From Dillenia suffruticosa (Eukaryota; Streptophyta; Magnoliopsida; Dilleniales; Dilleniaceae), in the NCBI GenBank assembly GCA_033439265.1, contig JAVTVX010000027.1, positions 9,625,001-9,689,000 on the forward strand: a DNA stretch of 64,000 bases, read 5' to 3'. Under the pieces are notes generated by a model that did not search any database, was not told the origin of the DNA, and worked only from the letters and a program-made list of their open reading frames with translations. This document shows, piece by piece, positions 20,442 to 31,444 of this stretch (position 1 is its first letter; each line of letters begins with the position of its first letter). The translations under genes were made by a program, and so were the position numbers.

Positions 20442-23103
20442 CGAAAACACCATTTTGCAAAAGAATATATATGGTGCTCTCTCTCTCTCTCTCTACTACC
20501 GGACAACTGAAGCGAGAGGAGGGGATGATTGGATAGCCTTGGGGATGAATTGGGGGCGGGAAAAAGCATAAAAAACTATCTTTATATATGGAGGATTGTT
20601 GGGCCCTCAAGAAAATTGAAGATTGAATGAGAAATATGGGTGAAATCAAGAGAAAACTCACTTGGAAGCTCAAAAAACGTGGTTGAACATTTGGAGTTTT
20701 TTCGGCTTGCTTCGAGACTTGATTTTGACACTTGATTGCTCTAAAAATCGTGTAATTTGTTGATCTTTCATGAACCTTCAAGATCAATGAAGAAGAAGTA
20801 AGGGTTTTGAAGTTGGAAGAGAAGGGGGGGGGGGGAGAGAGAGAGAGAGAATTCTAAAGGGAGAGGACATAGTGTTCTTTCCGCCCTTCTTTTGGTATCC
20901 AAGTGGAATGGAGGGCCTTCCATCACTCTGCTAGTGCAGAAATTTAGGATATAGATGGAAGTTTGGAAAAGATAAAATAGGGTGCTCTCTCTCTCCCTAT
21001 AAACTACCCAGAGGATAAAATGAGTTTCAGTTTTGCCATCATATTGTCACGCGGATAAATGAGGAGAAAACACCAACCTTGACGTGTACGACACGAGAGG
21101 AAATACGATATAGAAATAAATAAATAAATAAATAAATAAATAAATATATATATATATATATATATATGAATGAGAAATTATAAAATTTTAAATCATAAAT
21201 CCTAAATTATGAATCTTAAATTTTAAAATCTTAAATTCTAAATTCTAAATTCTATTTAATATTGACTCATACGCACATTATATATAACGGGGGCATGAAA
21301 ATTGTAAGTTCTAAATCTTAAGCCATAAAATCTGATTAGTTGTAATTGATTTTTGATTTTTGATTTTTACTCATTTCTTTGAAATATATATAGCAAACTT
21401 CTATATGATTAAGGAATTTAATGGGTTATAATATATGTCAGGCAAATTTAAATAGATGGACTGCTTTTAAATAGCAGCAAGACGTGTTTGTTAAGTATCT
21501 GTGATTATAAAAAATTAGCTCCAGGTGTACTTGTAGCCAAAACTATAATTAAGTTCACTAATTGCGTCAACGACAACATTTCATTTGATGCATATATATT
21601 TAAATATATTTAATTAATTTTTTATTCTAAATTTAAGCTTACATGATATTATTCACAGAAATTATAAATATAATTTAATTAGTGCGTTGTATAATATGGG
21701 TGTCAATTAGTAATGCATTATATAAATTTTAAATCTAACTATTCATTGGGTCCAAATAAAAATGATAAAACATTACAAAAATTTTTGAACCTCGGTCACA
21801 CCTTGTACGACCAGAGCCCACATATGTAATAACCTTAGATGTGAGAAAATGGAAGTATACATTCCATTGTTATTAAATGTGGACCTAGTGATTGAATTAC
21901 TGTGGAACTGCAGCACAACTAAAATAAAGTAATTAATTGAAATATTAATTAGAATAGCATGGAGAAGTGGATGAATTGGATTCTGAAAATCTTGTTCAAT
22001 TGAGAAAAAAAATATTTTTGAAATGAGTAGGTTTTCAAGCACGAAAAAGCTAGAAAGGTTGATGAGGCTGAACTCCCTCCTCTACAAATTCAACTAATTT
22101 CCAGAAGAAGGAGGAGGAGGAGGATAATCTAGAGGAGAATTTTGAGAACAACTTGAAAGGCACATTTGACAATTTTAGGACATAAAATATCACTTTATTT
22201 TATCTTATGATGTGATAATCTTCTATAGGCCCACAACTCTGATTTTGGGAAGGCTTCCGCCGGTTGGTAAGGACCACATTATCTCATTGGAAAGCCCCCT
22301 TCATCTTATTAGACGCCCCTCCCCTTGGCTTTTTCTTCATGCTTTCATTTTTCTTTTGAATTTTGCTGGATTCCATTCTTGACAACCCAAGGAAAACAGT
22401 GTTTTTCTCTTTTTGCTTTTGTTGAGGTAAAGGGCTAAAGCTGGTGGTGGATGCAATCATTGCTGTTTCCTCAATTTATAAAGTTAAAGGTCGATTTTTG
22501 GGTCTTGCCCTTCTGGTTCTTTTAGTCTTAAAAGAAGAAAAACTAAAGTAACCCACAATTTTTTTTTTCTTTTTTAATAATTACATAGGAGAAGCTCAAA
22601 TTTGACATTTCTAAAAAAAAGTGAATGAATGTGAATTGAAGTATAACTTATTCGCAATAACCACAAGGACGAAACAATTGATGAACAAAAAATGATTTGT
22701 TTGATAATTTGTAAACCGAATGCTCTGGCTATAAATGCAACGTCATGCTAACAAAAAGAAAATAATCAATGGGTTTTTTTACTAATTATTTTTTGTCCCA
22801 TGTTAAAAAGTTCAATTTACATTTATCAAAGAAGAAAAGGAAACCAAAATTCACATCAATTGAAACCAAATCTGGCAAAATTTCATTAAAAAGTATATGT
22901 TGATGATTAGACCAATTGGGAACTACAAGCCTGTGATACATTTATTAGTACCAATCCCAACATATCTCATTTTTAGAAACTCTCTTTCATTTTAATTTTT
23001 CCTTTTATACAAATACTTCATTACCATTGGCAAACTACTACTAGACCAGTTTCTTTTCTCAAAATGTTTTGTAATAGATAAACTTTAAATGTGATTATAC
23101 TAT
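20442..23103. other. Intergenic DNA between copia-1 and the patellin gene
   Basis: No supported gene. It holds simple repeats: a CT run at 20476-20493, twelve G followed by a GA run at 20824-20850, AAAT repeats followed by TA repeats at 21114-21167, and a short GGA run near 22105-22120. The rest is AT-rich without conserved coding. Confidence 0.5.
21114..21167. repeat. (AAAT)n then (AT)n compound microsatellite
   Basis: About eight AAAT units pass directly into an alternating AT tract. Confidence 0.95.
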
Positions 23104-23331
23104 AAAATTAGGTGGGGGATGAAGCAGGCCAAAGTTTGAGACAATATTTGCCAATGCAATCAAGACAAAAGAGACAGAGGATTGATCAGTCCTTATCTTA
23201 AGAGAAAGTCTTGAAACAAAATTAGGCGGGGGATGAAGCAGGCCAAAGTTTAAGGCAATATTTGCTAATGCAATCAAGAAAAAGGAGACAGAGGATTGAT
23301 CGGTCCTTAGCTTAAGAGAAAGTCTTGCACA
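23104..23331. repeat. 114-bp tandem duplication downstream of the patellin gene
   Basis: Two head-to-tail copies start at 23104 and 23218 with AAAATTAGG and share GGGGGATGAAGCAGGCCAAA, then GACAGAGGATTGATC, then AGAGAAAGTCTTG. They differ at scattered positions. They sit about 140-365 bp beyond the patellin stop codon, probably in or just after its 3' UTR. Confidence 0.95.
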
Positions 23332-23469
23332 CTTGGTTCTCCATAAACAAACAAATTAGTCTGAACACCCAAAACTAAAATTTGAGCATCAAAAAGAAGA
23401 AAAGAAACTAATGTAATTGCCATTAACATAACGAAGCAAAGCCTATTTCAGTGCTGGGACTGGGTGGGG

Positions 23470-24180
23470 TCAGTCCAAACAAGCCTTTGTCTTATACCGA
23501 TAAAGGAGTGTCTTCTTTCTAGAGGTGGGGTTATCAATGGTGACAACAATCTTGCCAGGCTCCCTGAGTTTGAAACTGTTGCTCACTATTTCTTCCGTTG
23601 GTGTAATTTTTTTGGCCTTTTGGATTATAACAGTGTACCCCTCTTTGTCATCCGGCACAAACTCTGCTCCATAGCTCACCTCCCATCCCACCACTCTCAC
23701 CTCCCATGTCACAACACATGCCTGTAAATAATTCAAAATATCAACTCCAAAAGTTGTCTCACATATTATATGTATATAGGCAGGTGTGAAATCAAAAACT
23801 TCTAATATGAGGACAAAGTATAAAATGTAGGAACAATGTGCTCAAACTGCTTTCTATTTTCTCCTGCCATTTCTGATCCGACTGGCCTATTTTAGACTTT
23901 AATGTCCAAAATTCTGACACAAAACAATACTTTATGTGCCTTGAATTTGACAAAAATAAGAATCCAAGGAAACAAGGAGAGTACCTCAGGGACCGCAAAT
24001 TCAACCGTACGCTTGTCTGATGGCTTCACAGCAAGTTCTGTAATAGCGTCTTCGCTATTGAATTCCCCATCTTTGCACACTCCCCCATATCTAACTGGAA
24101 TTTTCTCCGCTGCTATATATCTGTTCCCATTAATAATAAAAGCCCATCTTACCCTCAAAGCAAAATCACTCCAAATCTTA

Positions 24181-24229
<49 letters not shown>

Positions 24230-25572
24230 AAAATTTTAGTACTAACTTGAGAAGCGTTTCAGTTGATTTGGAAGGACTAGCAAAAACAAACTTGCTTTTG
24301 GTCCTCTGAGTCAAAAATGGACTTATCATTCTGTTCACTGCTAGATACCACCACGGCACATTTATGAACACCTATATATTCATTTTAATTAATTAATAAA
24401 TAAATCATTGGTAAGATTAAAAATTAAAATACGTCAATCGTGAATGAGGTGACACTTATATATTGCTGGTTATTCAAATTGTCTAACTAAAAAATAGTTT
24501 GGAAGTAACTCAGAAGAGGATTAATTTAATTTTTAATGTCAAAATTAAAATTTTGCCCGACTTGTTTGGCAAACAGAATAAAAAAGTAGAGAGAGAGAGA
24601 GAGAGAGAGATATTGAATATAGAAACATACCTGTTTAGCAACAAATTCAGGATAATTGTCCTGGAGCAAATGAAGAGCCCGTTTAGTAGCCTGCCTAAGC
24701 TCCCACTTTCCAGGACCAGGAGAATCCTTCAAATCATTCACCTGCACAATTGTGGAAATTCCTCCGGGACAGAAATCCAATTTCCTTATGCTTCTTTCCA
24801 GCAACTGTACTCTCCACTTGAGAAACCTCTCCCTTTTTTCCTCATCCGAAAATGTCTTGTAGTAAAGTTCCTTTTCCTTGAACTGTCCATACACATTGTA
24901 GCATACTGGATGCCCTTCTCTGCTGCATCCGTGCATGAACGCTGCCTTCTCTAAACCTTCTGTGTCATCCAGGTTTTGCTCATAAAGCTCCTCAATCCCA
25001 AACTCTTTTCTCCATTGGATTGTGTTTTTGAGCATTGTAAAGGCATCCTTCACTTTGAAGTCTCGCGCTCGAAGGAATTTCAGGAGCACCACATTACTCC
25101 TTTCGTCTTGGAGTAGAGGAATACCCCAGATGAAGACTTGTTCCTTGCATGAGCCATGGCTTTCTGCTTTGGTACCTGTTTCTGCTGAAGAGGAGACAGC
25201 AACTACGGTCTCCTCAATGGCTTCAACCGTCTTGGCTCCATCATCTTCTGCCAAATCCATGGATTCAGCTTCTTTTGTTTCTGACACCCTCTCTTCTTCA
25301 GCACTATCTGGTTGTTCTGGAGGTTCTTGCTTAGCAAGGGATTGGGGTGGTGCAAACTCGCAGTTGTTGAGGGCGTGTTGAATGAGTTGTTTGAGCTTTT
25401 CCAAGGCTTGATTTTCTGATTCCATGAGATCAGAAACATTGTTGCTCTCTACCATGAATGTGTCTGTGTCTGGTATCTCAGCTTGGGATGGTTCTGTTTC
25501 TTTGATTGCCATTGGTATCTCCGCCTGTGAGGAAACATCTGTGATCACCACTTCCAGTGCTGCATCTGCCAT
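23470..25572 (-). CDS. Patellin (SEC14/CRAL-TRIO plus GOLD), PATL3/PATL5 group
   Basis: Four minus-strand exons: 25572-24631, 24371-24247, 24120-23985 and 23721-23470, all with GT..AG introns of 259, 126 and 263 bp. They give 484 codons and TGA. Residues 1-145 are acidic and low-complexity. The CRAL-TRIO N-terminal part begins at about 148 (IWGIPLLQDERSNVVLLKFL, then RARDFKVKDAF). The SEC14 lipid-binding domain spans about 205-365 (HPVCYNVYGQF, LQDNYPEF, FINVPWWYLAV, SPFLTQRTKSKFVFASPSKS). The GOLD domain runs from about 375 to the end (VVTWEVRVVGWEVSYGAEFV, YTVIIQKAKKI, KIVVTIDNPTS). Patellins bind phosphoinositides and act at the cell plate and plasma membrane in membrane traffic. The length matches Arabidopsis PATL3 (about 490). 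No break is seen; it is the only intact full gene here. The exact subgroup needs a tree. Confidence 0.95.
24121..24246 (-). repeat. Patellin intron 2 with a long CT (GA) microsatellite
   Basis: This 126-bp intron contains 43 nt of pure GA on the + strand (24184-24226), which is CT in the transcript. The repeat takes up a third of the intron, close to the donor. Intron 1 has a second, shorter run at 24588-24610, about 20 nt inside its donor. Confidence 0.95.
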
Positions 25573-25640
25573 TTTTTTCGGGAGTGAGGTTTATGTTTCT
25601 CTATAGGTTTGGGGGCTTTTGTTTGTAAATATAGAGGAGA
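25573..25640 (-). promoter_or_regulatory. Patellin 5' leader and likely TATA box
   Basis: On the minus strand a TATATTTA sequence (25633-25626) sits about 54 bp before the ATG, inside a CT-rich context. It would place transcription start near 25600 and give a short 5' UTR. No transcript evidence is available. Confidence 0.4.
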
Positions 25641-27296
25641 AGAGAATAATGGAGAATAGGAGGAAGTGGCTGTTTAAGTTTCTCGTGGGGGAGGGTTGGA
25701 GTGGGGACCCACGGTTTTGGGCTTTACCCAACATAAAACTCCGCAGCTGGATACATTAGTCAGAATCATTTTGTGCTGTGTAACGGCTATCAAATTGGAT
25801 ATTTTTGTGGCTGGGCACCCTACAAGATTTCTAAAAATCTAATTAATTCGATTCAAATAAATTTAGAGTCCAATTCAAGGATTCATTCTCATGATGTCTA
25901 TTTTTATTTCCAAAATTTAAACTTGAGAACTTATTTAAGAGAGTTTAATATCCTATCACTAAATTTACAGATCATTGATAGCTCTCTACAACTTTGTTTT
26001 GTCGTATCTTTTTAAGTTTGATTTTCCCATTTTCAATTATCTCAAAGCTGGTTGATTTTGAGTTTGTAGAATTATCATTCAATAATTATTATAATTTAGA
26101 AATGAGATAATAAAATTGTCTATGACCATTAGATTGTGATATAACAACTATAAATTCTAAATTCTATAAGTATCAATACTAATAAAAATAATTAAAAAAA
26201 TCACTCGATATTTAGTTATTAAATTCAGACCGAACCTCCTACATGCATTGGAAAAACTGAGAATCAACTTCCAAACCGGTTCATGTTTAGCTAAAAGGCT
26301 AGAATTCCTGACATGTTAGTGCAAAACAGCTAGGTCATAATTTGGGGAGAGAGAGAGAGAGAGAGAGAGAGAAAATCTAAAGCAAGGGAAGTTCCCTTGT
26401 CTTTCTCCCATACACCGAACCATCATCCAAGGGCGGGGGGGTGCATAAGTGTAACTTGATAAATTCTAATTTTATGCTAAATTGTTAATTAAATTTGATA
26501 GAATTTATTATAATTTTTTGTACAATTTTACCTCAAAATGCGACTCAATTAGGATTTTTTTTGGGTGCTTTTTAGACAAATTTTGGGTGCTAAAGGAGAA
26601 TTTATAGAATGACCCATGTCTATGTAAACCCAAAAAAAAAAAAAAAAGAATGACCCATGTCTATATCCTATTAAAGTTGAAGCTAACCCAATAGGTCCAA
26701 GGTCAAGTCTAATTGGAGATGAAGCCTAAGAAGAATAGAGCCCATTTGAAGGAAAAAATGAAAAGACATCACCAGCGAGAGGGAGAGCAAATCCTAACAA
26801 ATGAAGAGAGAGAAATTCACTTAAGGAATTATTTTGTCTTTCAATTTTGCTTTAGTCGGTTTGATTTTTTCTTCAGCTGTCATTGATTCTGTTCTACACG
26901 TTTTTTCTTTCATTTGTCTTTTTATTTTTTTATTTTAGTTATTTGTTGTCTAATTTAGGATTACTTATTACTGTTTAATTTTTCAATCATTTGGGTATTT
27001 TTTTTTTAAATTTAGATTAGTTTGCTATTTAATTTTTCGGCTTATTTTTCGTTTAACTTTCAAAATTTTACCATTAATTTCTTCTCAATCTTTTCAAAAA
27101 CTCAAGTCAACAACTTTGAGACCAAGCATGGGATCATAACCAAGGTAAACGCCAAGGAATTTCAGAAGCTGGAGCGTGTCTATAGCGTTCCCATTTTCAT
27201 AAAGTGACAAGGTAAAGGCATTATCGCTGCAAGGTTGTTCAACAATATTACTATATTTTTACAAGTTTATTTTTGAAAATGCACTTAAATTTCTTT
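25641..27296. other. Intergenic DNA upstream of the patellin gene
   Basis: AT-rich with no supported gene. It includes a GA run (26347-26371), a G run near 26434-26440 and a small A-tailed insertion between 18-bp direct repeats (26606-26664). The patellin promoter should lie in its left part. Confidence 0.5.
26606..26664 (+). mobile_element. Micro-insertion with A tail flanked by 18-bp direct repeat
   Basis: AGAATGACCCATGTCTAT occurs at 26606-26623 and again at 26647-26664. Between the copies are GTAAACCC and a run of A (26632-26646). The order duplication, short body, A tail, duplication is what target-primed retroposition leaves when the body is almost wholly lost. Confidence 0.7.
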
Positions 27297-27301
27297 ATAA
27301 T

Positions 27302-28125
27302 TGTTGGAGGTGGGTATAACTCCATAGATAATAATTCTACCAAACGAGATAACTTGTTCTTATGGTAATCTCGAATGGTGAGACATGCAAAAAAGATCGT
27401 CGAAGGGTGCTCTGGTGGGAGAGGTTTCAACACTCTAGTTAGAGAGTGATTTTCGAAAAAGAGAAAACAGACTAAAAAAAGGTTTTCCTTTGTGCCAAAA
27501 GCAAGAGAATGCATAAGTGTAGGCATAAGAGTCTACATACCTCGTTGATTGACTTAATGAGATATATATAAAATCACCTGGTATGAGAGACGTATGCATG
27601 TGGGACGTTAAAACCCTAACTTCCTTATGGAAGATTTTTGAGATTACTAGGATCACAATAAAAAGATTCCAAGAGATCTCAAACGCTATCGATTAGGAAA
27701 GTTTTGATAACTATAGGGATTTCCTTCCACGATTTGAAGTCTTCTTTCCGTTACTGAAGATTTTATCTGTATTTTTAGGGGAAGTGGGTATTTACCTCAT
27801 AAGGCCAAGTGACGACCACCGAACACCAAGAAGTGCTATGATCGAGCAACTGTCTACCAATCAGAACATGGTCAATGAATACCAAGTGGGTATGGGCCCT
27901 GTCTATTCGTCTGAATGATAAATCATGTATTGACGACACGTTTCAGTCGATATGTCCCTTGGGCTAGGGGTTCAGAAGATCTCAAGCCTCATAACAATGA
28001 TAGGTTTTCAAACTAAATGGTTGATTGATCAGGTTGCTATCGACTGAGCGAGCAATAGGAATACGAGGAGTCGTTCTGGCCAATCTTGAGCCCAATGTGG
28101 TTTGGTCCATTTCAGCCATTCATCA
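27302..28125 (-). repeat. 3' LTR of element D
   Basis: 824 bp; aligns along its full length with 33593-34413, sharing for example ACTCCATAGATAATA and CTTGAGCCCAATGTGGTTTG. The minus strand starts TGATGAATGG. Confidence 0.9.
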
Positions 28126-28369
28126 TCATTTGCCCCCACTCTTGTTGTCACTTCATAGAAGGGGCTTTAGGAGTACAACATAGTGGAAACCTTTCAGATC
28201 TTGCAAATCAAAGAATTTAATGTGCACATGTTGCTTCGGTTAGTGCGAACCGTCTCCAACATGTTTTTTATTTCGTACGTCTGTTGATTGGTTCCCCTGT
28301 ACCCCTTTCACTTTTTCATCAGTTAGGCTTTCTAACAATTTAGCCTTCCGTGAAGATCTTTTGAGAGAA

Positions 28370-30462
28370 ATGGCCAAAGGTTCATTGTTTGGTTTTTTTT
28401 CCCAATATCAAAGATATCAGAAGAATTATGTCATAGGGGGGATTGTGCGATCTCTGAAGCACCATGCTATTGGGTGATAACTTTGAATCGTGTCAGTGAC
28501 GGATGCCGATAAAGCCAATATGACCTCGGGGAATCGAGTCTTGATGCACAAACAACCGGTGAAGTATGGTTTGAATGTGCCATACACCAGCCCCATTGCT
28601 AGAGTTCTGTTGCGTTGGAATATTTTTCCCACCTTGCTGATTCCTAACGCTTGGTGCTTGGTAGTTGCGGTGATCTTGTTGATGAGTTTTTGCCATTTAT
28701 GCTTCGATTTCAAAGTTTTGGCGTCCGTGTTCTCATTGAAGAAGTGTGGGAAGAGGGGTTCCATCAGAGATTGGTTTTGTTTGCAGACCTGGCCAAAATC
28801 AAACCGGAAGTTCTTTTACAGTGATACCATTGATAAGTGTTGGGTGTACAAGTACTTTGTTGAGTTCTTAGAGGAAGACTTGGTATCGGAGCTTCTGGCA
28901 CCTAATGTTGACCCGTTTACTGGCTTAAATCTTGTCGGGATTATCGTAATTTAGACTTTGTCCAATCTGTAGGTAAATTTCGCGAGTCCTCATTGAGAAG
29001 CGTTTGGGTCAAGCGTCTTCTGGATGACGAGATTTTGTCGCTAGCAGGTCCGTTACTCGGGAAAAATGGAGGGTCAAAAGGCCATTTTTGCTTGATAAGA
29101 TGAAGAAGCTCACGAATTTTCTACATTCCTCCACAAAGAGATCACTATTGCTCAACGGATGAGGAAAAGATTGGAGGGAGCCCTAGGAGTGACCAAAAGT
29201 ACGTCGAGGGCTCGCTCGCTCGATTTATCTCCACCTGCCTTGTTAAAGGCTAAGAAGAGGTAGGTTCAACTGTAGGAGTCACTTGAGGAGGGGACTAGAG
29301 GGAGCTCAAAATAAAGGTCCCCAGCTGTTGGAGAATTTGCCCAACTGACTGTCGACGAGTCTGAGGAGGCCGATGGTAGTGAACCCGGATGTAGGTGCTT
29401 TGTCGGTGGATCTGGCGAGCATTCCCCTGTGAGAAAGCGGGTCAAAGGAGTAGAAGTTGAAGTTGCCGAGACTATGATCAAGGGAGCTGGTGTTGTGCAC
29501 TTGGGGGCCCAGAGGAGACAGAGGGGTATTCCCTAGGGCATTCCGAAGAAGTTTGCCCTGGGTTAACAAAGAGACTGGTATAGGGTTGTTTGTTATTGTT
29601 CTGTTGTTGCCCTCGGACAAAGGCAAATGCATGGTATTTGAAGAGGATGTGTTCCCCTACACAATTCCTCTTCGACCTTTTGATGGGAGTTGAAGTTTGA
29701 AGGAGCGAGAGACAGTGATGATCTGTGCTGGAGACAATTGTCACAGCTACATGGACGTTGTTAAAGGGAGGCAGATAGCCAATCGGATGGATTTCCATCA
29801 TTCGGAATTAGAGCTGAATAAGCTCTCGCTTGAGTAGGGCGACGAGGCCTTCTTCTTTGCTGTTTTGACGACACCTCTCTTTCTCTTATTGTTCATTCTT
29901 CTTTCCCCTTTTTCGCTTACTGATCAGTTTTTGTTTATTTAGACGATAATCTTGGCTGAGTTCCTGAAGAGGAGGAGAGAGCAAATGCTGAGTCATATGA
30001 GGCATTGGGCCGACTGGATGGTGGCAATGTGTCTTAGTTGGAGAATGCCCTATTGTGGAGCAAAAGGGAAGTTGAAGAAGAGAGAGCATCTGTAGCTGCT
30101 CAGGAGCCCGCACTAAAGAGGTAGAGCGGCTAAAGTTCAAGCGGGAGGTAGCACTCCGTTAATGTGAAGAACTAGAGGAGGAGGACAACATTCACGACGT
30201 ATCCTTGTAGGCTGCTAGGAGGCTAGCTAACTTGCGTGACCAATCTCTTCAAGTTGTCGAGCGAAAGATAGCCAATTTGGGAGCCGTTATAGATCATTAC
30301 GCGTGCACTTGGCACAAACTATCTGAAAGGCTCCAGTGTGCTATAGAGAATATTCATCAAGCAAGCTTAGAGAGCGCCATGCCCGTGGACATCGTAGACA
30401 CCTTTTTTGAACTCGAGCCTGCTCCTACCCCTGTCGAGGCCATTGCACTTCCTATTCCCTGA
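28370..30462 (+). pseudogene. Antisense ORF of element D (PF04195-like, 'putative gypsy type transposon')
   Basis: This + strand frame runs opposite to gag of its own element. An uninterrupted part (28490-28954) reads YGLNVPYTSPIARVLLRWNI, then PNAWCLVVAV, then KSNRKFFYSDTIDKCWVYKY. That is the pattern of the plant 'putative gypsy type transposon' domain (a conserved GL-P, PNAW, and a W-x-x-x-F/Y stretch). A last open part (30232-30462) is helical and ends in a proline-rich tail and a stop (DTFFELEPAPTPVEAIALPI). The middle is broken by stops and frame changes. An ATG at 28370 is a possible start but not certain. The function of such antisense ORFs in Tat elements is unknown to me. Confidence 0.6.
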
Positions 30463-30769
30463 CCAGGGTTTTTGTTCCCCTTTGTAATAATTTTTTTTCC
30501 TTTTTTGTACTTCTTCTTGAAAACATCAAGGAAATGTTCTTTTGTTCTCATCTTGTCATGTACTCCACATTGGCCTCATCATCTCTCGATGGATATAGCT
30601 TTACTAGGGGACATCTTCCTGGCCGGTAATGTATTTGTTCGATAGGGAGGTTTCTTCGATGAGCTGCTCGATAGGATAAATCATAGTTGTTTCGCAAGGA
30701 GATGGTTCCCTTGTTGATGATAAATTACATTCGATAGGTTTCATTCATTTGGTAGACCACGTGATGCTA

Positions 30770-31290
30770 ACTTGCATGGGGAGATGAATTCCCATCGATG
30801 GACTCTATTTGGGATGATTGGGAGACACCCACCTCTTCGGGGGATATATCCCTAATGACAAACTTTGTTTCAGAGGACTGAGCGATATTGGCCTATTTGG
30901 GGAGATAGCTCCCTAATGATAGGCTCTATTTGGGAGGATCAGGCGATATTGTCCTATTCAATAGGCTCCGTTTGGGAGGATTATATGATATTGGTCCCAT
31001 TCAGGTAGATAGATCTCCAACAATAGGCTCCGTTCAGAAAGACTGGGTGACATTGGCTCCGCTTGAAAGGCTCCGTTCAGGAGGACCGGGTGACATGGCC
31101 CGTTCGGGGAGATAGATCCTTAACGATAGGCTCTATTCGGGAGGACTGGATAATATTGAACCATTCAAGGAGATAGATCTCTAACGACATGTTCTATTCA
31201 AGTGGACTGAACAACATTGGCTTATTCGGGAAGATAGATGCCTAAAGATAGGCTTTATTCAGGAGGATTGGGTGATATTGGCTGGGTTTA
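30770..31290. repeat. Tandem array of about 61-bp units in element D
   Basis: Roughly eight degenerate units. Each carries ATAGGCTCYRTTYRGGAGGA, then GGGTGATATTGG, then TTCGGGGAGATAGATCCCTAA or close variants. They lie between protease and the antisense ORF, where Tat/Ogre-type elements are known to carry variable 3' tandem repeats. Confidence 0.85.
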
Positions 31291-31444
31291 GCGCAATCAG
31301 CTTGCTAAGAGAAATGAGACACATGGTTAAAATAAAACAATGATTAATAGATTAAGTGCCAAGGTTGCATACTATAGGCCACTTACCAAGGGGTACTACA
31401 AATGTAATTGTAAAGAGAGAGAGGTTTACAATTTATTTAAGATG

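Noticed and set aside
21773..22042. 89-codon minus-strand frame downstream of the patellin gene
   Set aside because: AT-rich composition, no motif, no splice or promoter support.
24499..25381. + strand frames of 151 and 119 codons
   Set aside because: Antisense shadows of patellin exon 1, whose minus-strand frame is fully supported.
29266..29801. Minus-strand frames of about 107 codons opposite the antisense ORF of element D
   Set aside because: No family motifs; the + strand frame and element context explain the region better.
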